Shown here in pieces: positions 1 through 10,755 of a DNA stretch of 64,000 nucleotides. How positions within the stretch are numbered: position 1 is the first letter of the stretch; each line of letters begins with the position of its first letter. The notes beneath the pieces were generated by a model. That model had not been told where the DNA came from and did not search any database. It saw only the letters and a program-made list of their open reading frames with translations. This DNA comes from Epiperipatus broadwayi (Eukaryota; Onychophora; Udeonychophora; Euonychophora; Peripatidae): positions 3,730,928-3,794,927 of the forward strand of contig JAQFVV010012434.1 in NCBI GenBank assembly GCA_028023455.1, given 5' to 3'. The position numbers were made by a program, and so were the translations under genes.

Positions 1-561
1 GAACTTAGTTTAAACTAAAATCTAGATGCAATAAAAAAAAGTTGGTATCTCCAATAGAAATCTATGATGGTTACATTAAAAATATCAATATTCTAAATTA
101 TTCACTATTTTCATAATGTAATATGGTAAAAGCTTTTATAAGCTCTGTAATTATAAAAATGTTGTATGCCACTTCTCTCCTTTCCAACATATTATCTTAC
201 TTCACATCAGTTTCGAAAATTGTATAAAAACTTTTAGAAAGTCTTATATTAAGATACTCTTCTAACAATAGTAAATTAAATTTGGAAAGCAGGTAATAAA
301 AACAGGCTTAAAATTTAAAACACATAAAAAACAAAATACATTTGTTATGAATAAAACTAAATATACTACAACAATCTTTATTTAACCAGGTAATAATATG
401 TAAAGTTTTAAAATGAATATCAAATATTTGAGACTGTGGTTCTCTGATAAAAATTCTCTGTCATAAAGATAAATAAATCTTCATCATTTCTATCAAAGTT
501 CAGTTTAACATATGTATCTTTGTGAAGATTAAAGTTGAAATAAGTGAAAGATAAAGATGTA
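1..561. other. AT-rich intergenic DNA
   Basis: No reading frame, repeat pair or RNA-like motif that I can support. The base composition is uniformly A+T rich with short homopolymer runs. Confidence 0.5.
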
Positions 562-666
562 ATATGTATATAAAAATAATTCCAGTGCATAACTATATAC
601 TGAAATAAATATCCAAATTTTTATTTCATTATAGGGTTATGCACTGGAATTATTTTCATATATCCA
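562..666. repeat. Short hairpin element (MITE-like)
   Basis: Two perfect 21-base arms at 573-593 and 636-656 face each other. The loop carries a second imperfect stem (tgaaataaa against tttatttca), so about 100 bases can fold into one long hairpin. This is seen directly. Whether it is a non-autonomous DNA transposon or an isolated palindrome cannot be told from one copy. Confidence 0.6.
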
Positions 667-943
667 TGCTAGGTATTTCAAAGATTAAAATTATTAATGT
701 CTATTCTATCTTTGTATAAGTACAGTAAACATGTTTGTTAAGGGGCAATTTAAGATTGTTGCTTATTTAAAATTTATACTCATTGTTTGAATTAATTTGT
801 ATTTTTATATTTAAGATCCAATAGCATAGTATAATTTTTATTAGTCATTCATTAGACTAGAGAGCTGAATTTTTTAACATTGGAGGTGATTTGATATTTG
901 AATATTTATATATATGTCACATATATATTATAAAATTGTCTTG

Positions 944-1055
944 CGTTGTTAGCCGAGAGGTATCGCAGCCACCATGCAAGCAAGTAGTTGGTTGCAGACG
1001 GTTGTGGGTTCGCGTCCCGGCCGATGCTATGACATATGGAAAAAAAAAAAATTGC
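944..1055 (+). repeat. tRNA-derived SINE or tRNA-like pseudogene
   Basis: The stretch has an A-box-like TAGCCGAGAGGTA near 951-963 and a perfect-looking B box GGGTTCGCGTCCC at 1006-1018, with tRNA-like spacing. An A-rich tail follows at about 1040-1051. It stands out as a GC-rich island in AT-rich DNA. The internal RNA polymerase III promoter boxes plus A tail fit a SINE. The cloverleaf is not convincing enough to call a functional tRNA gene. Confidence 0.6.
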
Positions 1056-1458
1056 AGTATTGACAATTAAACTATCATTACAAATTCTGGCCTTTTAATT
1101 TGATATTAAATATCCAGCATTTAGACAATCATAAGAAAAGATTATTTCTGCAGATCAAACAACCTGCTATAAGTTTGTTTTCCCCAAAAATTACAGTACT
1201 GGCAATTAATTTCTTATTATTAATGAGTGATTAGATTATTAAAAAATCCACTGAAAATAAGAAATTTAAATATAGAAACATTAATTTTATGAGAAAAATA
1301 GATATTTAAGAATCTGTTACCTACTACCATTTACTCATTTCTTATATAAATAATTAATACATTTTGCTTTAATTATTAAAATATATTTAAACCAGCATTT
1401 CCTAGAACTTTTTATGACAAAATACTTCACATATCCTACAATTTTAATGGTACATCTA
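1056..1458. other. AT-rich intergenic DNA upstream of nested LTR block
   Basis: No coding or repeat signal recognised. It forms the left flank of the outer LTR retrotransposon. I find no clear target-site duplication between its last bases and the right flank after 20708. Confidence 0.5.
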
Positions 1459-3532
1459 TGTGAAAAAAAAAAATTAACTGTGACAGTCAGATGATGTATG
1501 TTGGTTTAACCCAGTTTGAATACTAAGCGAAAGTATCTCGAGGCCACCCATACATAAGATATTAAATCAAGAATACTATGACCTCTGCCCTATTCGCCTA
1601 TTCTCGAGGCTAATTATGAACCAACAACATTATCTGAGCCATACATAAATTATTTTTCAACCAACCCAAAGCTTAGCATCCAGAGAAAAACATGAACGGG
1701 AACACCTAAGGAGCTAAATAGTTAAATGTGCATAAAAGTACTATGAAAAATGTGTTTTGCATGCCTGAATCATTGGAAAAGTAAAATAAAGCATTATAAT
1801 AAAATTAGGAAACTCAAGCTTTTTAGTTAAATAATATATTTAATTAACAACTTTAAAATGTTAGTAATGTTCTAATGGCCTCTGCTATTCCCCTGAATTA
1901 ATGAAAAACTAATTAGACAATCAAAACAGATTAAATGATATAATATTTTTGTGGTCTAAATCTTTTCTTCCCAATTCTAATAAAATTGTCAACTCGAATC
2001 TCCTTGATAAAGTACAATAAAAAATCTTTCGCAAAGCATTTTCTATTGCTTTGCATAAACAACAGACAGTTTAAAATTATTTAAAACATATATAGCTAAA
2101 TCAGATATATGTAATAAGCTACTGGCGGACAAAAGAGACGTTATCGAGGAGATCAAGTTGGCAAACAAAGGAAACTTACTCGTATTTATTTTACAAAGAT
2201 TGAATTTGGAAAGATATTTTAATGAAAAATTAACTTTTAAACTTAACCACAATGGAATACAAAATATTTATACATGTTAGTAATGAAGAATAGCGAAGGA
2301 AAAAGGGTTAAATATATATAGATAGATGATCATGCAATATATATATCTCTCTAAGACTAGTCTAAAAAAAAATGGTTACATAACAAATATAATTAAATAC
2401 AACATTTCATAAATATAATTCAATGAAGCAGTTATAAAAGGTATGAACAAAAAAGAGTAGAGAGTAAATAGTTCAATGGAGGAGATATGATTACCGTCCT
2501 GGTTCCTTGCCCCTGTTAGGCATCATCGTGGCTTGATCCAACCATCTATAGGTATTTGTCCAGACAAAAAAAATGGAAATACATAGCATGGTTTCACGAA
2601 AAGTCCTACAGACATGACACAGAGTTCAGATTACTATTGAGTGGATACTATGGCATTTTGATGGTATTTAGAAACCTTGGTGATAGGCAAAGCTATTTGC
2701 CTAGCCATGCATAGTAGAATCCATCAAATTCATATGACTTTTAGCTTATAGCATGTTCAAGCTTCTTCATGATTTTGAAGACGACAGTTGTATAAGTTTT
2801 TGGAATAAAATCTCAACAAGCAAAATCTGAAAAAGTTCTCCAACGAGAAATCTGAATGCTATTTCCAAAAGGAAAATCTGAATGCCTAGTCTTTTGTTCA
2901 CTCTCCTATTTATAACCTTTTTGTAAGCTACCTTCTATTTTTTGTATGATCTTATATTTTGATAAGCCCCCCCCCCCCATGCTCCTTTGTTTCAAGGTAA
3001 CATTTTTTAAAAATAACTTATTTTTGTTTCTAAATTTCTTTCTTTAAAGTTTGAATTTTATTAATTAAAAAAGAAAAAGAAAGCCATCTTTAATTTGCCT
3101 TGAATGGGCTAACTAATTACAAGCATACATTCTTTTAGAAAATGTTGGTGGGCTTATCTCAAAATAAATCATACGCATATTTTAACAAGAAAAACTATAT
3201 TATTATTTCTTTTAATAAAATAAGCATTTTTAAAATAAGCATTTTATTTCAGCAGAATTTTGCATTAATTCATATATATATGCTTGATGTATATATATGT
3301 TTGACTAATAGGTTTGACAAGTAATTTTTATTAACAGAAATTTAATCTTGAAATGGAATTTATTTAAAATGAAGTAGTTAAATGCAAATACAAATTATAT
3401 AAACATAATTAATTTTAGCTTTAATGCAAAACCCTGCTGATATTGGACTATAAACTTAATTCAGGACTACAATACTAATTAAGTTTATAGGAGGCTGTGA
3501 AGCATGGATCGTACTTCAGATCCATTGCTTCA
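1459..3532 (-). repeat. 3' LTR of outer retrotransposon
   Basis: It aligns over its whole length with 18562-20708. It is shorter because the TA microsatellite of the other copy is almost absent here. It carries a C-run at about 2967-2976. The ORF-like stretches at 2043-2252 and 3142-3324 are LTR sequence and not genes. Confidence 0.85.
3448..3490. repeat. Conserved hairpin in LTR U3
   Basis: Perfect 14-base arms (ctataaacttaatt and its complement) at 3448-3461 and 3477-3490 lie about 40 bases from the 5' end of the minus-strand LTR. The same hairpin is intact in the other LTR (20624-20666) although the loops and neighbours have diverged. Confidence 0.6.
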
Positions 3533-3906
3533 TTTCCCAATAGTTAGCAAAAAAAAATGTTAAAAAAATGCTGTTGCTTCAGGTCAGAGGTAAAAATTTT
3601 GTGCCAGGTGAGTTCAAGTCTACTCTTTATTTGTTGTAATATTTAATTTGTTACTGACTAACAGTCTTTTCTTTTTTTAATCATATAACTAATGGTTTAT
3701 TCATAATTCACTCTCCTATATCTTAAATAGAGTCCGTGTTGTTTTTAGTCTAACAAGTTATATTTATCTTTTTAATTTTTAATTTTTCTGGGGTCCGGTG
3801 GTATGCAAGGTTTTATGTTTATAGCATTATACTGTCTTTGTATGCTGTGACTATCTTTCAACCGAAAAGCATTTTCTCCACACTTCTTTTTTAACGCATA
3901 CTGACC
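3533..3906. other. Outer-element internal DNA next to 3' LTR
   Basis: Lies between the 3' LTR and the unknown ORF. A polypurine tract would be expected directly beside the LTR; only a weak A/G run (minus strand attgggaaa) is seen. No coding signal. Confidence 0.4.
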
Positions 3907-4104
3907 TTAATATATTGGGAAAAACTTTTTAACTTTCCTCCATGCTTTACTACTTGGCCTAAGGTCTCTTAGCCATGCTTGGATCCCCTTCCCGAATTTA
4001 TATTGATGGTTTCGATTCTTGTGATGCTGAGCCATATGTCTTAATTTTTCCCTTGCCTTCTTTTCTTGCTCAGGCATGTTCTGGACTTGGAGACAGATTT
4101 CCAA
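3907..4104 (-). pseudogene. Unknown basic ORF, probable frameshifted continuation of upstream ORF
   Basis: About 65 codons, open from a TTG rather than an ATG, begin five bases after the stop of the ORF at 4110-4631 in a different frame. The product is strongly basic, rich in K, R, H and W (for example HHKNRNHQYKFGKG and a KAWRKVKKFF end), in contrast to the acidic upstream part. An acidic, coiled-coil first part and a basic tail would suit one nucleic-acid-binding retroelement protein broken by a frameshift, but I recognise no family motif and see no CCHC knuckle. It sits about 370 bases from the 3' LTR of the outer element. Confidence 0.35.
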
Positions 4105-4109
4105 GCTAT

Positions 4110-4631
4110 CTAGGTGGTGTTTAGGGTTCCCACCCGGTTTTTCTCTAAAACATTTATGTTGCTAATCTTTGCCACAGGAGTTATAGTATTGATTACTGTC
4201 ACAGTAAAAATTTCACTGCCTTGTTGCGCCTGGATTTGGTTCAACAGCTGTTGATGTTTTTTTTTACTATCCTCATTCATTTGTCCAGAGAAATCTGACT
4301 GGTGAGTGGCTTTGCCTGTTTCATAATCACTCAAGGATTTCATATCAGTGTCATCTTGTTTTTGAGTATCATCTTCTGGTGATGCTTCTGTCGCAATACT
4401 CTGTTTTTGATGGATTTCCATATGTGCCTCCAAATGGTCCAATCTTTGTGATGTAATTTTCATAACTTCCTGGAACATGGTCATCATCATTTTTCTTTTT
4501 TGCCTTATTTCTGTGATGAGATCTTCCAAATTGTATTTTTGATCACTATGAGTAGATGTTGCTGTATTTGGAAGGTTGAGCCCTACCTCCTCATCGCTGT
4601 CATAATCTTCATCTTTCTTCTGTTGTTTCAT
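4110..4631 (-). CDS. Unknown acidic, coiled-coil-like ORF of outer element
   Basis: 173 codons from an ATG at 4631. The first 20 residues are very acidic (DEDYDSDEE). A heptad-like helical stretch follows at about residues 35-80 (LITEIRQKR to HLEAHMEIHQKQ), then a polar Q/S/T/D/K-rich region. No signal peptide, membrane segment, zinc knuckle or enzyme motif is visible. It is the only sizeable ORF left in the outer retrotransposon and lies near its 3' LTR, so it could be a Gag-like, Env-position or captured ORF; none can be chosen from sequence alone. The small plus-strand retrotransposon begins only 49 bases upstream of the ATG, cutting this ORF from any further upstream coding sequence. Confidence 0.45.
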   Translation of the reverse strand: MKQQKKDEDYDSDEEVGLNLPNTATSTHSDQKYNLEDLITEIRQKRKMMMTMFQEVMKITSQRLDHLEAHMEIHQKQSIATEASPEDDTQKQDDTDMKSLSDYETGKATHQSDFSGQMNEDSKKKHQQLLNQIQAQQGSEIFTVTVINTITPVAKISNINVLEKNRVGTLNTT

Positions 4632-4679
4632 TTTTGCCTAATATTGGCTATTTTGTTATATAACAATCCCATCTTATTT

Positions 4680-4684
4680 GTAAC
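4680..4684. repeat. Target-site duplication, left (GTAAC)
   Basis: GTAAC directly precedes the left LTR of the small element and recurs at 6671-6675 after the right LTR. A 5-base duplication is usual for Ty3/gypsy integration and proves insertion as a unit. Confidence 0.85.
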
Positions 4685-5163
4685 TGCTATATATATATAT
4701 ATAATTGGATTAAAATTATACGGGTTAAAAGATTCAAGAAATCCCTGGGGCAATTGATAACTTTTATCTAATAAGAATTTACTTACATTTATAAGTGGAC
4801 CTTTCTGATTGGAGATAAGCTTTTGCTCTCAGAATGTAGAGATTTCATTGGTAAAAAATACTTTAGAAAACAACAGCCATATAGAGAGAAAAAAACCCTT
4901 CCCAGAAATCACGAGTCACACTTAAGTTCCACGGTCAGGAAGAAGGAATAATTTACTCGTCAGAGAAAATAATCTGGAAGGCATATAAGAGCCAATGGAG
5001 AAGGCAACAACTTCAGGAGATTTGATATCATAGCGCAGTGCAGCACTAAGATACATAGAGAGCCTCAATTAAGGCCGGATAATCCCCGCAGTGTTCATAC
5101 TCCTGATCTGACCCATAGTGTAACTTCTGGACCACCCTCCATGGCGAACTTCAAGACAAATCA
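4685..5163 (+). repeat. 5' LTR of small gypsy element
   Basis: 479 bases starting TGCTATATAT with a short TA run and ending in TCA. The matching copy is at 6187-6670. Confidence 0.9.
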
Positions 5164-5164
5164 T

Positions 5165-5177
5165 TGGCACAGTTGAC
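5165..5177 (+). other. Probable primer-binding site
   Basis: One base after the LTR, TGGCACAGTTGAC starts with TGG, the complement of a tRNA CCA end. I could not assign the tRNA. Confidence 0.5.
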
Positions 5178-5267
5178 AAACCAGTAGGATATTCAGAAAT
5201 ATATAAACATTGGGAAACTAGTAATCCGAAATTCACAAATTCATAAGTGACGCCGTTCAAATTAAAC

Positions 5268-5441
5268 ATGGTGCAGGTAAACGTTGGAGAATTTGACGTG
5301 CATAGACAATCAGAATGGCCTCTATATGCAAGCCGCATAGATAAATACCTTTTAATGAATAATATTGTAAAGGATGAGAGAAAAATTGCCACTCTACTGT
5401 ATTTTGCGGGTCCAGATGTAATTAAAACAGCAAATCATTAA
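5268..5441 (+). pseudogene. Gag N-terminal fragment
   Basis: 57 codons from an ATG shortly after the primer-binding site. The pattern WPLYASRIDKYLLMNNI, then DERK and TLLYFAGP, is the usual start of Ty3/gypsy (Mag-like) Gag matrix/capsid proteins. It stops at a TAA (5439-5441) where Gag should continue for some 200 more residues. The frame then continues, without a shift, into integrase sequence, so a large internal deletion has joined the two with one stop between them. Confidence 0.75.
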
Positions 5442-6160
5442 TGTAACCCGAAAAAAACAGAAAGCCTGGTAACAGATAATGGTTCTGGTTTTACCTCAGA
5501 CCAATTTAAAGATTTTACAGGGGAATGGGGTATCAAACACATTTACACTCCACCCTACCACCCAGAGTCAAATGGACTGGCTGAAAAAGACATACACCAG
5601 TTAAAGCAAGCCCTTAACAAATCAGAATCTCAACAAACCCATGAAGTTCTTCAGTTAGCAATGCTTTACCAACATTCCACACCCATATCATCGACTGGGA
5701 TTTCACCAGCTGAAAGGTTACTAGGCCGGAAACTAAGAACAAAACTATCACTACTACACCCACAACATGAATCCATTGGAACTACAACAGAGGAATGCAA
5801 TGAATTTATGGTGGGTCAAAGCATTTGGGTTAAAGATTCCCTAAAAAAAAGTGGACACCAGGTGTGATCTTGAAAATACTTTCAAACAAAATTGTACTCA
5901 TAGAATCAGAAATGAGCACACAATTCCGTCACCACACAAACCACATTAAGAAGCGAGTAACAAACAAGTCACCCCCCTACATAGGACTAAATTATAAAAT
6001 TATAGAAGAAAAAGGAGCTGACCAAATGGCTGAAGAAGTATCCACACATGAGAGTAATCTTAAACCAGGGAAAGATAAACCTCAAAGAGTGTGGAAGTCT
6101 CTGTCTACCTTAAAGATTACTTGTGTTATAAAAAAAAAAAAGAAAAAAGGGGGGGAACCG
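5442..6160 (+). pseudogene. Integrase C-terminal half, frameshifted
   Basis: Begins in the second half of the retroviral-type integrase core: TDNGSGF with the second catalytic Asp (about 5475), then YHPESNGLAE with the catalytic Glu (about 5555-5585). The first catalytic Asp and the zinc-binding HHCC region are missing. The frame stops at 5865-5867 after a run of eight A's near 5841-5850. In another frame the protein resumes with a TPGVI-like segment and a RHHTNHI motif typical of the C-terminal end of such integrases. A one-base indel in the A run explains this. A lysine-rich tail runs into the purine tract. No active enzyme can be made. Confidence 0.8.
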
Positions 6161-6186
6161 TGGTTCTCTAAAGTAAAGAGGAGTAG
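6130..6186 (+). other. Polypurine tract region
   Basis: A/G runs at 6130-6156 and 6171-6186, the latter ending directly at the right LTR, where plus-strand priming is expected. Confidence 0.55.
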
Positions 6187-6670
6187 TGCTATATATATAT
6201 ATATATATAATTGGATTAAAATTATACAGGTTAAAAGATTCAAGAAAACCCTGGGGCAATTGATAACTTTTATCTAATAAGAATTTATTTACATTTATAA
6301 GTGGACCTTTCTGATTGGAGATAAGCTTTTGCTCTCAGAATGTAGAGATTTCATTGGTAAAAAAATACTTTAGAGAACAATAGCCATATAGAGAGAAAAA
6401 AACCCTTCCCAGAAATCGCGAGTCACACTTAAGTTCCACGGTCAGGAAGAAGGAATAATTTACTCGTCGGAGAAAATAATCTGGAAGGCATATAAGAGCC
6501 AACGGAGAAGGCAACAACTTTGGGAGATTTGATATCATAGTGCAGTGCAGCACTAAGATACATAGGGAGCCTCAATTAAGGCCGGATAATCCCCGCAGTG
6601 TTCATACTCCTGATCTGACCCATAGTGTAACTTCTGGACCACCCTCCACGGCGAACTTCAAGACATATCA
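6187..6670 (+). repeat. 3' LTR of small gypsy element
   Basis: 484 bases, about 97% identical by eye to 4685-5163, followed by the GTAAC duplication at 6671-6675. Confidence 0.9.
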
Positions 6671-7117
6671 GTAACACGTATTTTAGTCTTTTATAAACAA
6701 TGTAGATAAGTATATTATATCAAAAAAAAATTTGTACTTCTTTCTAAAATAAGTTAGTATTCTAAGTTCTTTATTTTATATAACTATCTGTTTTATTTGT
6801 ATGTTTTCAGAGATTAACTTTGCCTACCTCACGTGGTCCTATCTTTAACCTATGCCTATATGTATCTGTTTGTACATGAAAAAAATATATATATAAATTC
6901 CTGCAGTGTCTGTTTTTAATATTTATACTACATATTATTCTCCTCATTTTACTTTATTTCTATATTTCATTAAAATGTCACTACTATGTTGTCTCAATAT
7001 AATTAAAATAATACACTTACAGCTTGACCTGGCTTTCTCTGACACCTGAAACAACTAAAAAATGCATTTACATTAATACACAAGTATATATATATATATA
7101 TATATTATATATTTGTT

Positions 7118-7150
<33 letters not shown>
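6671..7150. other. Outer-element internal DNA with TA microsatellite
   Basis: Non-coding. It ends in TA repeats (about 7085-7106 and 7123-7150) that form the insertion site of the large young element. A short tttgttaca at 7108-7116 is the mirror of the LTR terminus tgtaacaaa at 7151, so the junction can form a small TA-rich hairpin. Confidence 0.5.
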
Positions 7151-7153
<3 letters not shown>

Positions 7154-10100
7154 AACAAAATTAAAGTTGTCCAAAAACATATATATAAGAATTATAAACA
7201 AATTATGAGCAAATTATTAATAACAAATATTATAGCAATCACGTGAAGAATCACGTGAAGTGAGTACACTAGTAATTCAATAAAATATATAACTCAGGTA
7301 TACAGGCAGTAGGTTTTATCCACTTTCATTTCTTGGTTTGATGTTAAGTGCATGTTTAAACAAATACTAAGTGAATATGGTCTAGCAGGGCGCCACTAGA
7401 TTATCTGAATCTAGACACGGTTATATCTGATAACCTTTTACATGTACCGGGTTTGAATCCCTTTTGGTACTTTATTTCTAATAAAAATGAGAGATTTTGC
7501 TTTTTGAGCCATATCACTATAAGCACTAATAGTTAGGTAAAAGTAAAACATCTTTAAACCAAAGTGGAGTATATTAGACATAAATCATTTCTCAGATCTT
7601 AACATAACAAATGTGTTTCAATATTTTATAAGTTCACTAGCTCAGATTATATATAACTAATTTAGGATGGCAATTCACTCATCCTTGCATGAAATAGATG
7701 ATGGGATGTGGTTATAATAATACTAAGAACTCACTAAATATTATAAAATCAATATTTATTTATGGCCTTTAAACAGTTAAACAGCTCATTAATTAAAACG
7801 TTGATGATGATGATGATGATGATGATAATAACAATAATGACAAGGGTTTCAATTACAGCTCTAGGACTAAGCCTAAACATAAAACTAATTTTTATAAAGA
7901 GATTCCTAATTATTGCTTAATTTTAGCATATTTACTTATATCTTAAATAACTAATATTCAACCATTGATGATGATGAATAATCACACTTAACCAAGACTA
8001 CACTTAATGAAATATATACGCCTCGTTTAATAAAACAAACTAATATTTATTACTACATTTCTAACATATACAGAAAAATTTCTAGATAAATATGAAAATT
8101 GACATAATAATAATAATAATAATTGATTATATTACAATCCTCAGATTAATTTTAAGTTCTTCCCCCTTTCCCTTCAAATGTATTTTGTATTAAGTTGGAC
8201 GTCACATTGACCATGATTTTCACTCCATGAGAAAGGTATTTAAAAAAAAATATTATCTGCTCATTAGCACACATACTTTAAAATCCAACATGTAAATAGA
8301 ATGTAAAAAAAAAATGTTAGTAAAATTGAAAGAGCTAGTTTTAGAAAAGAGTTTTAAATCATTATCTCCCCCCTCTCTTCTATCTCTGAAATGCTATACT
8401 TAATGAACAAACTAATCTAATATTCTAACACTACTTGTTACTCCTCATTCAATCGCAATTATACACATATAAAATATCATTATGTATGTGCGTGTTTTAT
8501 CCCATGATAACAAAACATTATTTAAAACCCAAAATAATAATAATATATTAGTTAAAACTAAAATCATAATACCATAAAAAAAAAATTGTTTTACACATTA
8601 ATATTGTAAAATTAATAAACAAATAATTTTCATACATTCAAGATCATTTATGAAGCTCAAAGTTATTATTGGTAAGACATTCTTGTTTTAATCGATCTGA
8701 ATAGTCTTTAAAAGTTCTTTAAATAAAATATACCACTTTATTGCTAAAATGTTTATTAAGACTGATATCATAAAGAAAATAGATATAAAAAGTCATATTA
8801 CCGATCTTTTGTGGCGAATTTCCAAGGGTTCAAACTTGTCTTGTATAATGTTTATATTTCTGTAGCTACCATTTCCGTTTTACTGGGAACAATCTCTTTC
8901 TTGAGGTGGATAACTATTTGATGATGATGACTCTATTGAGGTTATTTGCTTTAGTGGACAATTTGGAAATCATTATAGTAAATTTTCTTCTCTTCTTGTC
9001 AAGCATGTGGATGAAATACAGCAGTTGTTTTCCCATTTGTAAATTTTCTTGAGTTCAAAATCAGTTGTTGTAACAATTAATTGGACTTGATGATTAATAT
9101 TTATCAGTAGATTAATTCATCTTCTTTGAATGCAGGTGAATGCTTTCTTTCTTCTATTAAAAACATCTTATTTATCTGGTCAGTTGAAAGGTGTAGAATA
9201 TTATTTAGACACATCTTTTCTTTCCTATGTGATGTGCAGCTTCCCCAGATGGTCTGGCAAATGGAATATACATATAATTTTTCTAGCCCGCCATCTCTTA
9301 TATTTTCAACGTTCAATATTATAGTTTAATATCTGAATCAATCACAATAATAATCTAAGACAGCTTTTTATATCCAATTTTTAGCTACCTTAACCAATCA
9401 GAGATAGCATCACTTGCTATTTTTGGACAAATTTGTTTTAATTAGATCTCTAATTTATTTTCAACTAAAGTATTTTTCAACTGAAAAGTTTAATCCTTTT
9501 TCCAGACACTTTTGTTTAAAAAAAAAAATAGACTCAATTCTTATTTCCTTTCTTTTGTTTTTTTCTTTCTTTTTAACATCCAGGTAACACTTCAAATCTT
9601 TGAGCTTCCTTCTTTAGATCTTGATAAGGCAATTTCAAATTATAGTTCTGACTCATCATAAGCTTCCAAAGTGAAACAATCATTTACAAAAAATTTACTA
9701 CAAAGATCGATATCTGATTAAACAGATTTCCTGTTTTAACAAAAAAAAAAAAATTGTACAAAAAAAAATAATTTAACAGATTTAATACTTCCTTTTCTTT
9801 CAATATTTAGGAAATGTAAAATTTTGTATGTAATGTACACACAACCTTCATTCTTTCAAATCATTCATAAACTAACCTTAAATAATATAATTGCTAGCTT
9901 AGTAATTATAATCCAATTATTTAATTAAATCTGTAACTTTTAAATCCCACTTATAATTAAAGAAAAGCAAAATAAAAGTATAGAATAAAATGTTAGAATT
10001 GATCTAGCATAGGTTAGTTTTAAAGAAAGTTAAAATGTTGAATATTTGAAATATAAAACAATTAAATAATTGACACATACATTGCCTATATGTATGCATT

Positions 10101-10368
10101 ATAACTTTGCTTTTTAAAGAAAAATTAAATATTAAATAGCTTAAATGTGTGTATTACCTTTCTATCAACACACAAACAAGTAAAGCATGTAATTGTGGAC
10201 CCATTCTTTCTGTTTAAAGCTTTTGAAATTTTGATCTGGAAGGGTTTGAACTTGGATGCCCTACAGCTTCTTTTATGATTATATAAAATTGTGATGATGA
10301 TTTTGGGTTTACCTTTTCTACATGCACATTACTATAAATTTGGCTAGTGACCAAATTGTAATGGCACA
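7151..10368 (-). repeat. 3' LTR of young gypsy element
   Basis: Near-identical to 13088-16304. It contains a GAT-repeat patch (about 7800-7826), a TAA patch (8104-8122) and several A or T runs. Two-strand ORFs at 9104-9329 occur identically in the other LTR (15043-15268) and are not genes. Confidence 0.95.
7379..7470 (+). other. tRNA-like segment within LTR (left copy)
   Basis: GGTCTAGCAGGGCGCC at its start resembles the D-arm region of leucine-type tRNAs. A hairpin with CTAGATT/AATCTAG arms follows at about the anticodon-arm position, then a long variable-arm-like region, and a T-arm-like GGGTTTGAATCCC at 7450-7461. The anticodon loop is not the regular seven bases, so I call this tRNA-derived rather than a tRNA gene. 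It is antisense to the element's own transcription. Confidence 0.35.
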
Positions 10369-10386
10369 ACTTTCTCCCCCTTCGGA
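10369..10386 (-). other. Polypurine tract
   Basis: On the minus strand this reads as a G/A run (gaagggggagaaag) directly before the TGTGCC start of the 3' LTR. It fixes the direction of the element. Confidence 0.85.
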
Positions 10387-10566
10387 TAAAATCATCAGCA
10401 CTTTTGTTTTAACTATATTTTTAAAAAAAAAATCTTAACTAATAAATACACTAATAATAATAAACACTTATAATATATATAAAAAATTAACTACTGCTAA
10501 ATATATTTTTCATTAAAAAAAAAAAAAAAAAACATAAAAATAATTTATTTGGAGATCTTTGCCAGG
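10387..10566. other. 3' untranslated part of young gypsy element
   Basis: Between the integrase-tail stop and the purine tract; A-rich, with an A run at about 10515-10532. No coding signal. Confidence 0.5.
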
Positions 10567-10755
10567 CTATTCTGCTGAAGTATAAGGGATCAAACTCCTA
10601 GCATTATAGGTCCCCTTATTCCCATCAAGAGCAGCAAGCATAAAGGCATTCTCTCCTATCTTTTTAGTGATTTTGAATGGTCCTTCATACAAATGCAGAA
10701 ACTTTTTAAATTTGTTTCTTTGGGGGTTGTAAAATACCAACGAATGACCTAGCAT
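10567..10755 (-). pseudogene. Integrase C-terminal GPY/F module fragment
   Basis: About 60 codons in a frame different from the main pol frame. It shows the C-terminal integrase module: FYNPQRNKFKKF, then LYEGPFKITKKIGENAFML and a RSLIPY end. The open frame extends upstream to 10806, but there it overlaps genuine pol in the other frame and is not meaningful. The module is separated from the zinc domain by a deletion that removed the whole DDE core (typically some 200 or more residues) and changed frame. Confidence 0.7.

Larger units (their letters stand above)
4685..6670 (+). mobile_element. Internally deleted Ty3/gypsy retrotransposon
   Basis: Complete from end to end: LTRs 4685-5163 and 6187-6670, both TG...CA, flanked by the GTAAC duplication. 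A primer-binding site follows the left LTR and a purine-rich tract precedes the right one. The interior is only about 1 kb and holds the start of Gag joined to the second half of integrase. Zinc knuckle, protease, RT and RNase H are absent. The LTRs differ at roughly 14 of 480 positions by eye (about 3%). It lies inside the outer element and is on the opposite strand. Confidence 0.9.

Noticed and set aside
1454-1458. Target-site duplication of the outer element (atcta against bases after 20708)
   Set aside because: The right flank reads atttt; no 4-6 base match is convincing.
7145-7150. Target-site duplication of the young element (atatat)
   Set aside because: Both flanks are TA repeats, so a match is uninformative.
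9104-9329. Overlapping ORFs on both strands, repeated at 15043-15268
   Set aside because: They occur identically in both LTRs of the young element, have no motif and overlap on opposite strands; they are LTR sequence.
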